Notes: generated by a model from the sequence alone, not told the origin. Positions 8,601 to 16,615 are shown, numbered from the stretch's first letter. The stretch: 64,000 bases of DNA from Cedecea neteri (GCF_000758305.1 NZ_CP009458.1:2046001-2110000), one strand, 5' to 3'. Numbers and translations are program-made.

Positions 8601-10034
8601 TTAATTCGTGCGAGCCTGGGTATCCAGCAGCTTGCGGTCGATTTTGCCGTTAGGGTTCAGCGGCAAAGCGTCTTTAATAATGATTTGTGAAGGCACCATA
8701 TAAGGCGGGATCACCTTCGCGAGCGAAGTTTTGATCGCCTCCGGGGCCAGGCCGGTGACGCAGAACGCCGCAATGCGCAACACGCCGCCGCCGGATTTCA
8801 TCAGCGGCAACACCACGGCTTCGCTAATGCCGGACATCGCCAGCAGGCGGTTTTCTATTTCGTTGATTTCAATGCGGTAGCCGTTCAGCTTGATCTGGCT
8901 GTCATTACGGCCCTGGCAATAGAGCAGCCCATCTTCGTAGCCGAGATCGCCGGTGCGGTAGCCGCGGTAGTGTTCACTTTCGCGGCGCAGCAACTTCGCG
9001 GTGTTTTCCTGCGGCAGGCCGAGATAGCCGCGCATGACGTTTTTCCCCCAGATGATCAGCTCACCTTCGGAGGTAATCTCCATGTGGGATTCTGGCATCA
9101 TGGTGCCTACCGGCAACACGTCGTTTTCGCTGTGCAAGATCTCGTCGGTGATTTCAATCACCGTGGTGGCGATGGTCGCCTCAGTCGGGCCATAGGAATT
9201 GAGGATTTTGGCCTGCGGGAAACGGCGGCGTAGCTGTTTTACCAGCGCCTTATTCAGCACTTCGCCGATGAAAACAAACACGCTCAGCGCGGGCAAATAC
9301 TCGGCGCTGAACTGCGGGGAAAGCAGCTTCTGGTAGGCGAAAGAGGGGGTGGAAACCCAGGCCGAAACCTCGTTGGTTTTCAGGCGATCAAGCCAGTTTT
9401 CAGCGGCAATATCCTCCTTGGCATTCAGCACAATGTGCCCGCCGGTGGCGAGGTTCGCCAGCAAAGGAATCAGGGACAGGTCGAAGCTGAACACCGCGTG
9501 GTTCATTAACACCGGCACGTGCGGCAGCGCAAAGTCCTCGCGCACCCACTTCATGAAGTGCCACAGGCTCTCGCGGCCAATCTGCACGCCTTTCGGTTTC
9601 CCGGTGCTGCCTGAGGTAAACATGATGTAGGCCAGGTCAGGTTCGGCCAGCACGCTGCCGGTTTCGCCGGTCGCCACAAACTGCTTCGCCACGACGTCGT
9701 AATAGTAAGGGGCGCTGGCAAGCTGGCAGATCTCTTTCAGCCGCTCCTGTGGGTAGATGCAGTCCACCGGGATATACGGCATGTTGTGCAGCAGGCAGCT
9801 GTAAATTGCCACGGCAAATTCGGCCTGCTGATGCCCGTATAAAACCACCGGGGTGCCGGCGGGTTGTTCGCACTTCGCATAACGTTGTGCCCAGTCGGTT
9901 GCGGCGACGGAAAGCTGTTGCCAGGTCAGGGCGGTATCGCTGCCGCTGATGGCTAACTGGCCAGGACGCGCGGGGTCAAGTAATGCCGCACGCAGAAAAT
10001 CCTGCAGTTCCTGAAGCTCTGGATGAAGGTTCAT
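8601..10034 (-). CDS. dltA: DltA-like D-alanine:carrier protein ligase
   Basis: This adenylate-forming enzyme probably activates D-alanine with ATP and loads it on the neighbouring carrier protein. The AMP-binding A3 motif YIMFTSGSTGKPKGV is at about residues 136-150. NSYGPTEATIATTV and the YRTGDLGYEDGLLYCQGRND core of A7/A8 follow, and the C-terminal catalytic lysine motif is LPLNPNGKIDRKLL. At 477 residues it is slightly shorter than Gram-positive DltA (about 505). Its start overlaps the DltB-like stop by four bases (ATGA), which suggests translational coupling. D-alanine specificity is inferred from the operon; a stand-alone amino acid adenylation domain with another substrate is the alternative. 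Confidence 0.86.
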   Translation of the reverse strand: MNLHPELQELQDFLRAALLDPARPGQLAISGSDTALTWQQLSVAATDWAQRYAKCEQPAGTPVVLYGHQQAEFAVAIYSCLLHNMPYIPVDCIYPQERLKEICQLASAPYYYDVVAKQFVATGETGSVLAEPDLAYIMFTSGSTGKPKGVQIGRESLWHFMKWVREDFALPHVPVLMNHAVFSFDLSLIPLLANLATGGHIVLNAKEDIAAENWLDRLKTNEVSAWVSTPSFAYQKLLSPQFSAEYLPALSVFVFIGEVLNKALVKQLRRRFPQAKILNSYGPTEATIATTVIEITDEILHSENDVLPVGTMMPESHMEITSEGELIIWGKNVMRGYLGLPQENTAKLLRRESEHYRGYRTGDLGYEDGLLYCQGRNDSQIKLNGYRIEINEIENRLLAMSGISEAVVLPLMKSGGGVLRIAAFCVTGLAPEAIKTSLAKVIPPYMVPSQIIIKDALPLNPNGKIDRKLLDTQARTN

Positions 10035-11152
10035 AGAGGTGACATTCCGCTAAAGATGTAGAGGGAGACCGCGGCGCTAGCCAGCGTCAGAATTCGTCCA
10101 AAAAACGCGATAACCGGATGGCGTAACCCGTTACTCAAGGCCGGGCTGCGTTTGGTTGACCAAAGCAGCATGTTATGGGCAACGGAAATGGCGCCGAACA
10201 GCGCGCCGCTGATGACGTAGTGTCGTTCAAGCCCGTTCCAGGCCCCCATGCAAAAGAGCGTGCAGAAGATGCCCACGTTCTGTGCCAGGGTTTTATTTTG
10301 ACGGAAGAAATCGAGCTTCATCAGATTCATGTAAATCGGCATAAAGACCACGTCGCGCAGCCACTCAGACAGGCTGATGTGGAAGCGGCGCCAGAAGTCC
10401 TGCGGGTTTTTAGCCAGAATCGGCATATTGAAGTTGGCCGGAATATTCAGGCCAAACAGCCGCCCGGCACCGATGGCCATGTTGCTGTAGCCCGCAAAAT
10501 CAAAATAGAGATAGGCGCTGTAGGCGATAGACATCACCACGCCGACGGTGAGGGTGAACGGCCGGTGGCTCCAGGACTCAATCACCAGATTGTCGATCAG
10601 CATCGCAAACAAAAACTTCTGCACGACGCCGGTGACGATTTGCTCCACGGCCAGTAAAAACTGTTCGCGGGTCAACCTGAATACCGGCTTATTAATGTCG
10701 CCGACCCAGGTTCTCCAGCGATACATTGGGCCCGCGAGAATAATAAACGGCATAAACAGATAGCAGAAATAATGCAAAAAGTTCTGGCCATCTTTTTTGC
10801 TGCGGTAAAGCAACACGTCAATGGCGCGGAAGGTCATGAACGACAGGCCAATCATGCCCCAGTGATTATTCAGGTGTAACTTCACCAGCAATAGCGGCAG
10901 CAGAGTGAGGGTGACCGCTTGCCAGGTTTTTAACCAGCCTTTCTCTTTCAGGGTGACGAGAAGATAAAACGCAAAGAATACCGCCACTGGAACCAGGTAA
11001 TCGCCCTGGAAGATATATCCCCAACCTAACGCCGCGAGCACGGAGAATGCGGCTAAATAGGTGAGCCGGTAATGCAATACGCGGTTAACCAGCGCAAACA
11101 CCAGTGCCGATGAAAACAGAAAGAAAAAAAATGCCCCGGAGCTATACATCAT
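10031..11152 (-). CDS. dltB: DltB-like MBOAT acyltransferase with an unusual active site
   Basis: This polytopic inner-membrane protein of the MBOAT family would move D-alanine from the carrier protein across the membrane. Family hallmarks are GLSFMTFRAIDVLL, FDFAGYSNMAIGAGRLFG and AKNPQDFWRRFHISLSEWLR, where H258 matches the first conserved MBOAT histidine. The second, invariant histidine, normally in WHG, is replaced: the sequence reads MGAWNGLERH, with N306 (codon AAC) at that position, 48 residues after H258. Otherwise the 373-residue protein looks intact, without stops or frameshifts. AAGGATGA at the dltX stop serves as its ribosome-binding site. It is either a variant catalytic design or an inactivated transferase. 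Confidence 0.85.
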   Translation of the reverse strand: MMYSSGAFFFFLFSSALVFALVNRVLHYRLTYLAAFSVLAALGWGYIFQGDYLVPVAVFFAFYLLVTLKEKGWLKTWQAVTLTLLPLLLVKLHLNNHWGMIGLSFMTFRAIDVLLYRSKKDGQNFLHYFCYLFMPFIILAGPMYRWRTWVGDINKPVFRLTREQFLLAVEQIVTGVVQKFLFAMLIDNLVIESWSHRPFTLTVGVVMSIAYSAYLYFDFAGYSNMAIGAGRLFGLNIPANFNMPILAKNPQDFWRRFHISLSEWLRDVVFMPIYMNLMKLDFFRQNKTLAQNVGIFCTLFCMGAWNGLERHYVISGALFGAISVAHNMLLWSTKRSPALSNGLRHPVIAFFGRILTLASAAVSLYIFSGMSPL

Positions 11153-11159
11153 TCATCCT

Positions 11160-11279
11160 TCAGAATTTTTGATATTCAAAATGCACTTTGATACTCATGC
11201 TGTCGTCCACGGAAGACCACGTAATCACCGTGATGCCCAGCAAGAGGTAAAGCACAAACAGGCGAACGGCAGTTTTCAT
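11160..11279 (-). CDS. dltX: DltX-like microprotein (39 aa)
   Basis: This small membrane protein was found by reading the gap between the DltD-like and DltB-like genes. It reads MKTAVRLFVLYLLLGITVIT, then a short polar stretch, and ends HFEYQKF. The architecture is that of DltX from Gram-positive dlt operons: one N-terminal transmembrane helix and a C-terminal FxYxxF motif (here FEYQKF as the last six residues). The tyrosine of this motif is reported to carry the D-alanyl group between DltB and DltD. Its ATG overlaps the DltD-like stop by four bases (ATGA), and its stop lies in the dltB ribosome-binding site. Position, topology and motif agree, so I consider it a real gene despite its size. 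Confidence 0.85.
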   Translation of the reverse strand: MKTAVRLFVLYLLLGITVITWSSVDDSMSIKVHFEYQKF

Positions 11280-12415
11280 CGTGTAAAGCTCTCGGCAATA
11301 AAGCGGTCCATGGCAACCCAAGCCAGCTCGGTGGGATGCAGGCGATCCCAGTTCCAGCCGTTTTGATAAGGCTGGGCGTACATATCGAAATAGCGCACCT
11401 GGTTTTGCTCGAGATACGCCCTGATCTGGCGGTCAACGGGCTGGAATTTCTGCGTGTTTTTCAGCGCCCACGGGTTAAGCGGATCGACGATCACCACGAA
11501 CTGGGCGTGGCGAGATTTGAGCAGATCGATACTGGCCTTGAAGGCTTCCATCTGGCGGTTTACCACCGGCGTTTCATACCACTCTTCCGCCGTTTTTCCG
11601 TCTTCGTACACGCTTTTGTCCATCCACAAGGTGGCGGCGCTTTGCTGACGAACCTGGTTCAGTACGCGGGCGTGAGTCAGCTGTTCGTTCCAGTCTGGCG
11701 CGGCGTATTTTTCAGCGGGAGCGGGCCATGGGCGGTGAGGTTCAGGCGCAATGCGCAGCCACGCCAGCCAGTGGTTTTTTACCAGCGTGCAGAAGTTAGC
11801 AAACTCATAATTAACGGACTGCCAAATAACATTTGGATGCCAGCCATATATTTTCATTTCGCCCAGGGTTAAATGGCTGATGTCCTCTTCATCAATATGA
11901 TGTAAGTAATTGACCAGGAAAGGACGGGCTTTTTCATCCGCCATCAGCGGGTTAAAAATAGCGGCCGGGAAATGATCGGCAAAAATAGCCGGAGGAATAG
12001 TGTCAAAATAAAAACTGTCCGGCGCAAACAGCAGAACAATTTTACTGTTGGCATTTATATCGTTTTTAAAACGCGACAGCAGCAGGAATTGCGTGATGTT
12101 ATCGACATAACTATCGCCATAAGCCACGACCGGCTGGTGTAATTGCTTATTAAAGTAATTATATACAGCGTAATGTTCATCTTCGGATGTCGACACCTCA
12201 GAAGCCCCGAGGAAAAATAATGCATTGCCTTGTAATGCATGGGAAATTGTCGCTATTTTCTCTTTTTGTTCTTTCGCCGTGCCGTCCATCGATTTAATCA
12301 GCGGCTGGAATGTTAGCGGCGCGGACAAGCCCGTCACCAGGGCCGGAACGCATAAGACCAGAACGGCAAGCAGCGCCATCAGGATATGTAGGCAGAGAGT
12401 ATTTTTGATCTTCAT
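11276..12415 (-). CDS. dltD: DltD-like envelope D-alanyl transferase
   Basis: This is the first gene of the dlt-like operon. It encodes a membrane-anchored periplasmic protein of the DltD family, which transfers D-alanine to the final envelope acceptor. One N-terminal hydrophobic segment (LHILMALLAVLVLCVPAL) anchors a large outer domain. The SGNH-like catalytic residues are visible: the nucleophile serine in FFLGASEVS (about S72) and the C-terminal WDRLHPTE motif with Asp and His at about 357 and 360. The start is set at ATG 12415; a TTG at 12439 is also in frame. Which envelope molecule receives D-alanine in this Gram-negative cell is not shown by the sequence. Teichoic acid is absent from such cells. 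Confidence 0.85.
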   Translation of the reverse strand: MKIKNTLCLHILMALLAVLVLCVPALVTGLSAPLTFQPLIKSMDGTAKEQKEKIATISHALQGNALFFLGASEVSTSEDEHYAVYNYFNKQLHQPVVAYGDSYVDNITQFLLLSRFKNDINANSKIVLLFAPDSFYFDTIPPAIFADHFPAAIFNPLMADEKARPFLVNYLHHIDEEDISHLTLGEMKIYGWHPNVIWQSVNYEFANFCTLVKNHWLAWLRIAPEPHRPWPAPAEKYAAPDWNEQLTHARVLNQVRQQSAATLWMDKSVYEDGKTAEEWYETPVVNRQMEAFKASIDLLKSRHAQFVVIVDPLNPWALKNTQKFQPVDRQIRAYLEQNQVRYFDMYAQPYQNGWNWDRLHPTELAWVAMDRFIAESFTR

Positions 12416-13015
12416 TATTAATGTAAGGCTACATGACAACCATTTGTTTAAAATTTGTTATTTTGTCTCAACACAACAAATCGTCCCTGTGTACCGCTGC
12501 ACTATATACCAGCCTTCCCCTCGATGATGAGCGTTGCTGTGTAACGGTATGTACAATGAACTTTGCGTGGTAATAAAAGTCTGTGGGGCTAAGCCCTGCG
12601 TAAACCAGGGCAGAGAGTGGGGATTATCACGGCGGTTTATGTCAGGCCACCTCACTTTTCTGTTCAGATTTATGACAAAGTAAATCGACCATCAACAGAT
12701 GAAAAAGAATATGTAAAATATTATCTTTATAGATTTTATATCTTGATTTTTTATTTTGGCGAGATTTTTTATGTTGGCATTTAAAGTTGTTATAAAAAAG
12801 ATGTTTATTTATTTATAAATTAACTGTGTCATGTGCGTTTTTTATTAATGGCATTGATTTTATTGGTTTTATTTTGTTTTTCATCAGTGTGTTTGACGTG
12901 TCTCTCGCTTCTCGAAGGATTAAAGAAAATAAAGCTGCATTTTCTCGACTGAAAGCGCAATATGCTTATCCGATCCGTTATCAGTTACCTGGAGCCTTCG
13001 CCGCGAGTGAATGCT
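12416..13015. other. AT-rich intergenic region upstream of the dlt-like operon and GNAT gene
   Basis: This 600-base gap lies between divergent genes and should hold the promoters of the dlt-like operon (minus) and of the acetyltransferase (plus). The stretch from about 12660 to 12850 is very AT-rich with long A and T runs, unlike the flanking coding DNA. A TATAGT-like -10 is readable on the minus strand near 12505, without a clear -35. No convincing ORF, tRNA or strong terminator was seen. Confidence 0.5.
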
Positions 13016-13528
13016 ATGAGTTTAAAAATACGCAGAGCAAAACCTGAAGATGCCCCGCTTTTGGCGGCGCTGGGAAGTACAAGCTATCGCTATCACTTTG
13101 AACGGCATTGGGTTTCCGGGGCAGAACTGCAGGCCTTTATTGAGCAGGAATACGCTCAGGATACGTTAACTGAAAGCCTGGCGGATCCGACGGTTAGCTG
13201 GTTTATTGCTGAGGCTGAAAAGCCCGTGGGATTTGCCAAAATCAGCTGGAACCGCCCGGTGCCCGAGCAGGCGTGTTCAGGCGCTCTGCTGCACAAACTC
13301 TACCTCGCACCCGGTGAGACAGGCAAAAACTACGGCAAGCTGATTTTCGACGAAATGCTCCAGCTGGCGCAGCAGCGAGAGCAGAATTACTTCTGGCTGG
13401 AAGTGCTGGAGGGGAACGAAGGTGCACGGCGCTTTTATGAAGCGCAGGGCATGCGCCACTTAACCAGCGAAACGTTTTCCAGCGCCACGCAAACCAGCAC
13501 CATTTATATTCTCGGCAAACGTCTTTAA
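13016..13528 (+). CDS. GNAT family N-acetyltransferase
   Basis: This predicted cytoplasmic acetyl-CoA-dependent N-acetyltransferase is about 170 residues. It starts MSLKIRRAKPEDAPLLAALG, the usual beta1-alpha1 opening of GNAT proteins. The acetyl-CoA binding loop is seen in LYLAPGETGKNYGKLIFDEM (a diverged Q/RxxGxG/A). The last part has the typical WLEVLEGNEGARRFYEAQGM, where the N..A..FYE..GM pattern marks GNAT beta5-alpha4. An upstream ATG at 12962 would add 18 unlikely residues. The substrate cannot be told. The following nuclease gene starts six bases after its stop, so they may be co-transcribed. Confidence 0.85.
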   Translation: MSLKIRRAKPEDAPLLAALGSTSYRYHFERHWVSGAELQAFIEQEYAQDTLTESLADPTVSWFIAEAEKPVGFAKISWNRPVPEQACSGALLHKLYLAPGETGKNYGKLIFDEMLQLAQQREQNYFWLEVLEGNEGARRFYEAQGMRHLTSETFSSATQTSTIYILGKRL

Positions 13529-13533
13529 ACATC

Positions 13534-14064
13534 ATGAAATCAGCACTTTTATCTGCCTTTTTCATTGCCGCGCTTAGCCTGCCAGCCGCCGCCATGTCCA
13601 CACCAAACGTTCAGGTAGGCTTCTCACCAGAAGGCTCGGCGCGGGCACTGGTGCTGCAGACGATTGCCGGGGCGCGAAAATCTATCCGCATGATAGGTTA
13701 TTCGTTCCAGGCGCCCGATATTGTTCAGGCGCTGGTGGATGCGAAAAAGCGGGGCGTTGACGTCCGCGTGGTGGTGGATAAAAAGCGTAATCAGAATAAA
13801 GCGAGCCTGAAAGCCATGAACCTTGCGGCGGCGAACGGTATTCAGCTTCGTATTGACGGGCACTACCACATTCAGCATGACAAGACGATCGTTGTGGATG
13901 AGCGAACCGTTGAAACCGGCTCGTTCAACTTTGCGCCTTCCGCCGAAACTGAAAACAGTGAAAATGTGGTGATACTAAGCAATATGCCAGATATCGCCAG
14001 GCAGTATGTTGCCCACTGGGAAAGCCGCTGGGCGCTGGGTGTGCCTTTTCAACTATCCCCCTGA
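13534..14064 (+). CDS. Exported phospholipase D-family endonuclease (Nuc-like)
   Basis: This small single-HKD nuclease resembles the Nuc endonuclease of pKM101-type plasmids and Salmonella. A clear signal peptide (MKSALLSAFFIAALSLPAAA) indicates a periplasmic or secreted enzyme. The catalytic HxKxxxxD motif is HDKTIVVDERTVETGSFNF, with the serine and asparagine pair of the PLD signature (GSFNF). At 176 residues it contains one HKD motif and should work as a dimer. It cleaves phosphodiesters of DNA without strong sequence preference if it behaves like family members. It follows the GNAT gene closely; no conjugation genes are nearby. Confidence 0.88.
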   Translation: MKSALLSAFFIAALSLPAAAMSTPNVQVGFSPEGSARALVLQTIAGARKSIRMIGYSFQAPDIVQALVDAKKRGVDVRVVVDKKRNQNKASLKAMNLAAANGIQLRIDGHYHIQHDKTIVVDERTVETGSFNFAPSAETENSENVVILSNMPDIARQYVAHWESRWALGVPFQLSP

Positions 14065-14156
14065 ATAACCTCATCTTCCTTAAATTTGGTAGGTAAAGTT
14101 TTGAACAGTCCTGCCGATGTCATCCCCTTCTGGGATTATGACTTTAAGGACAGTTA

Positions 14157-14861
14157 ATGCTGCAACAATTGAACCTCTTCGTGCTGGCAACGGCATTATT
14201 ACTCGTCGGATGCTCTTCAAAACCTGCACCTGAGACCCAAAAGCGAGTTGCAACGCAGACCGTGACCGCCGTGAACCAGTCGCAGCTGACTATTGAAAGC
14301 TGGGAAGACATCGAAACCGATTTCAGCCGTCCAACTGACAAACAGCTACGTTATGTCACCCAGGGCGATACCGCGAAAGTCACGGCGTTGAAAACGCTGC
14401 AATTCGTCGCCCTGACTTTTGCGGGCGGCGGGCAGGTCAGTGGCTTTAGCAAGGAAGACTTAAAAGGTTCCGAGGCACAGGGCGTAATCAATCCTTCTAT
14501 TACTTACCTTACCCCGCGCGTGAGCGACATCATGAAAAAAGAGATGGATCGCCAGCCGATGAGAAAATACAACAACCCGCTGATCATCAAGCCAAAAACC
14601 TGGAGGCTGATGTATAAGAATCTGGCGGGCGGTGACGACAATTATCGGTTAATAATGAAAACGACGCTCAGTCGTAGTGCGACAGACAAAATAGGGAAAG
14701 GCAACTACATGCTCGTGGAGTGTGTTTCTACCGAAACGACACCGGAATATACCCTTCCGCAATGGCAGGCTAATAATTACGCCAAAGTGAACGAGGTGAC
14801 ACAGCAGGTATTGGATAGCTGTCTCGCAAAATTTACTACCGAGGCGCATGCCTTCCTTTAA
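14157..14861 (+). CDS. Uncharacterised lipoprotein
   Basis: The product begins with a lipoprotein signal, MLQQLNLFVLATALLLVGCS, with the lipobox LVGC and cysteine 19. Serines follow the cysteine, so sorting to the outer membrane is expected. The mature part of about 215 residues is hydrophilic with no membrane segment. It has two further cysteines (LVECVS and LDSCLA) that could form a disulfide. I do not recognise the family. It stands alone, 92 bases after the nuclease gene and followed by a 348-base gap, so there is no operon context to suggest a role. Confidence 0.75.
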   Translation: MLQQLNLFVLATALLLVGCSSKPAPETQKRVATQTVTAVNQSQLTIESWEDIETDFSRPTDKQLRYVTQGDTAKVTALKTLQFVALTFAGGGQVSGFSKEDLKGSEAQGVINPSITYLTPRVSDIMKKEMDRQPMRKYNNPLIIKPKTWRLMYKNLAGGDDNYRLIMKTTLSRSATDKIGKGNYMLVECVSTETTPEYTLPQWQANNYAKVNEVTQQVLDSCLAKFTTEAHAFL

Positions 14862-15209
14862 TGACGAAGGGAGTAAGCACTTTAAAAAGAATGCCTGGAT
14901 AACTTCATCGGGCATTCAGTTATCCCCTTGCTGTTCAGTAAATGTATCAGCGCCTGCTTCAGCGTAAGCTCATCTCGTTGTTTCCCCGCATACAGAATTG
15001 CCGATTTCAGCCGGCATATGGTCAAACATTTTTACACGATCGGCAGTAGGTTAATTTCGGATTTTTTTATTTATATCAAAGAAATCATTGATCGTTTTAT
15101 ATCCACTTCACTCAAATGTTGACCGGGTTTTTTATGAGCGATATTGTGCGATTGTCATGTAACTATATGACATGGAAAGAATTATCCTGATTCGTTAAAT
15201 GGAGTTTAA
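14862..15209. other. Intergenic region with an imperfect hairpin and a possible operator
   Basis: After the lipoprotein gene, GAATGCC (14889-14895) and GGCATTC (14911-14917) form a stem without a clear T-run, a weak terminator candidate. Near the right end, TGTCAT-N8-ATGACA (15153-15172) is an inverted repeat about 40 bases upstream of the small ORF at 15210, a plausible regulator site or promoter element. Otherwise nothing is recognised. Confidence 0.4.
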
Positions 15210-15305
15210 ATGATGGCGGCGCTGATATTCGTGGGGCTGTGGATGTCGCTGGCAACGCGACGGCGCGTTCTGCGCGAAGCCAGAACCCTTGAGGTCGTTA
15301 GATGA
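15210..15305 (+). CDS. Putative 31-aa membrane microprotein
   Basis: This short ORF begins ATG ATG and is preceded by GGAG at a good distance. It reads MMAALIFVGLWMSLATRRRV and continues with a basic tail, so a single hydrophobic helix is followed by positive charges. Its stop overlaps the start of the next gene as ATGA, a typical translational coupling arrangement. I know no family for it. The ribosome-binding site, coupling and membrane-like composition support a real gene, but at this length chance cannot be excluded. Confidence 0.5.
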   Translation: MMAALIFVGLWMSLATRRRVLREARTLEVVR

Positions 15306-15739
15306 AGCGTCTCTTCCTGTTGTTACTACTTCCCGGCGTGGTTGCCGCATCCCAAACTGATTCAATCAATTGGCCAGCTGCACTGGAAGGCATTGCCGCT
15401 GGCGATCAGCTCTGGTTGAACAAAGTCTCTGAACTTGCCGCCGCAGCTGACATTAAGCAGGCCATAAATCTGGAAGAGGCTTTGTCTCAAACCCTGACGG
15501 CTAACACTCCGGCAGCACTAAACGCGCTCAGTGTCATTGATGTCGGTAAATGGCCGCATATGATCGGGACAGATATGGTTTGCGGCGTCCCGGTCGAAAA
15601 GTCTTCACTTGTCGTGGAGGACTTCTATCAGCGTACCCGACTGGCGCTGCTCAGCACCGACAAAGGCGCAAACTGTTTGTGGTTTCTTGAAGCGACCTAT
15701 GAAGAATGGAAAGCTGACAAAGCTCATCAGACTCAATAA
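15302..15739 (+). CDS. Uncharacterised exported protein
   Basis: This is a 145-residue product with an N-terminal signal peptide (MKRLFLLLLLPGVVAAS), so it is probably periplasmic. The mature part is mostly helical, acidic and alanine/leucine-rich. It has two cysteines (DMVCGVP and GANCLWF) that could form a disulfide. No known domain was recognised. It is coupled by ATGA to the 31-codon ORF upstream and ends just before a strong terminator, so the two form a complete small transcription unit. Confidence 0.7.
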   Translation: MKRLFLLLLLPGVVAASQTDSINWPAALEGIAAGDQLWLNKVSELAAAADIKQAINLEEALSQTLTANTPAALNALSVIDVGKWPHMIGTDMVCGVPVEKSSLVVEDFYQRTRLALLSTDKGANCLWFLEATYEEWKADKAHQTQ

Positions 15740-15747
15740 CATCATCA

Positions 15748-15777
15748 CCCGGTCAGCTCAACTGACCGGGTCTTTCT
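15748..15777 (+). terminator. Rho-independent terminator
   Basis: CCCGGTCAG and CTGACCGGG form a perfect nine-base stem with a five-base loop, followed by TCTTTCT. It closes the transcription unit of the preceding exported protein and isolates zinT. Confidence 0.85.
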
Positions 15778-15883
15778 CGTCGTTTTTCCTTGATTTTCCT
15801 TACCTGTAATTATTGAAACTAACCCCATTTTCTCTTCATCCAGGATATTCATTCCCGCTGAAAACCTGATTGATGTTTTAATT

Positions 15884-15896
15884 GTTATGTTATAAC
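15884..15896. promoter_or_regulatory. Candidate Zur box upstream of zinT
   Basis: GTTATGTTATAAC has the GTTAT-N3-ATAAC arms of the E. coli Zur consensus and lies about 40 bases before the zinT start. zinT and znu genes are known Zur targets, induced by zinc starvation. The match is by eye. Confidence 0.75.
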
Positions 15897-15934
15897 GTTT
15901 GTTTTTTCGTGTAAGGAATACACAGGGGAACAAT

Positions 15935-16579
15935 ATGATCATGAAAAAATCGGCGTTTATTTTGGGCATGGGCGTGTTGCTGGCGAGCCATCAGGTGCTG
16001 GCGCACGGCCACCATCACGGCAAACCGCTTACGGAAGTGGAACAAAAGGCGAGCGAAGGGATCTTTGACGACGTTAACGTGAAAGATCGTGCGCTGTCCG
16101 ACTGGGACGGGATCTGGCAGTCGGTCAATCCCTTGCTGCTCAGCGGCGACCTCGATCCGGTGCTGGAGAAAAAAGCCAAAAAGAGCGGCAAAAGCCTGGC
16201 GGAATATCGCGCGTATTATCAAAAGGGCTATGCGACAAACGTGGAGATGATTGGGATTGAGAATAACGTCATCGAGTTTCACATCGGCAAAGAGGTACAA
16301 AGTTGTCATTACGACTATGCCGGGCACAAAATCCTGACCTACACCTCGGGAAAGAAGGGCGTTCGCTACCTGTTTGAGTGCAAAGACGCGCAGTCCAAAG
16401 CGCCAAAGTTCGTGCAGTTTAGCGATCACATCATCGCCCCGCGCCAGTCGCAGCATTTCCATATCTTTATGGGAAGTGAATCACAGGAGGTCTTGCTGAA
16501 AGAGATGGATAACTGGCCGACGTATTACCCGTACAACATGACCAAAGCGCAGGTTGTCGACGAGATGCTGCATCACTAA
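15935..16579 (+). CDS. zinT: Periplasmic zinc-binding protein ZinT
   Basis: ZinT (YodA) is a periplasmic metal-binding protein that captures Zn(II), also Cd(II), and feeds ZnuABC during zinc shortage. The signal peptide ends QVLA. The mature N-terminus AHGHHHGKPLTEVEQKA is the expected His-rich metal loop. The lipocalin-like core shows LSDWDGIWQSVNPLLLSGDL, YATNVEMIGIE, KKGVRYLFECKD, and FSDHIIAPRQSQHFHIFMG with its conserved metal-ligand histidines. ATG 15935 has AGGGG six bases upstream; an earlier in-frame ATG at 15899 overlaps the Zur region and is unlikely. It forms a single-gene unit with its own operator and terminator. Confidence 0.96.
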   Translation: MIMKKSAFILGMGVLLASHQVLAHGHHHGKPLTEVEQKASEGIFDDVNVKDRALSDWDGIWQSVNPLLLSGDLDPVLEKKAKKSGKSLAEYRAYYQKGYATNVEMIGIENNVIEFHIGKEVQSCHYDYAGHKILTYTSGKKGVRYLFECKDAQSKAPKFVQFSDHIIAPRQSQHFHIFMGSESQEVLLKEMDNWPTYYPYNMTKAQVVDEMLHH

Positions 16580-16590
16580 CAACGTAAAAG

Positions 16591-16610
16591 GGCGGCCCGG
16601 TGGCCGCCTT
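16591..16610. terminator. Bidirectional terminator between zinT and the beta-barrel gene
   Basis: GGCGGCC-CGGT-GGCCGCC is a perfect stem with A-rich sequence on the left and TTAGTGTTT on the right. It can therefore end the convergent zinT and beta-barrel transcripts. Confidence 0.7.
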
Positions 16611-16615
16611 AGTGT

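Noticed and set aside
12445..12461. PhoP-like direct repeat TGTTTA-N5-TGTTAT upstream of the dlt-like operon
   Set aside because: The second half has two mismatches and the orientation is opposite to the operon; too weak to list although PhoP control would make sense.
12826..13047. 73-codon ORF in the AT-rich region before the GNAT gene
   Set aside because: No ribosome-binding site, low-complexity hydrophobic start and overlap with the well-supported acetyltransferase start in another frame.
14928..15122. 64-codon ORF in the gap after the lipoprotein gene
   Set aside because: No ribosome-binding site, odd composition and no coupling to neighbours.
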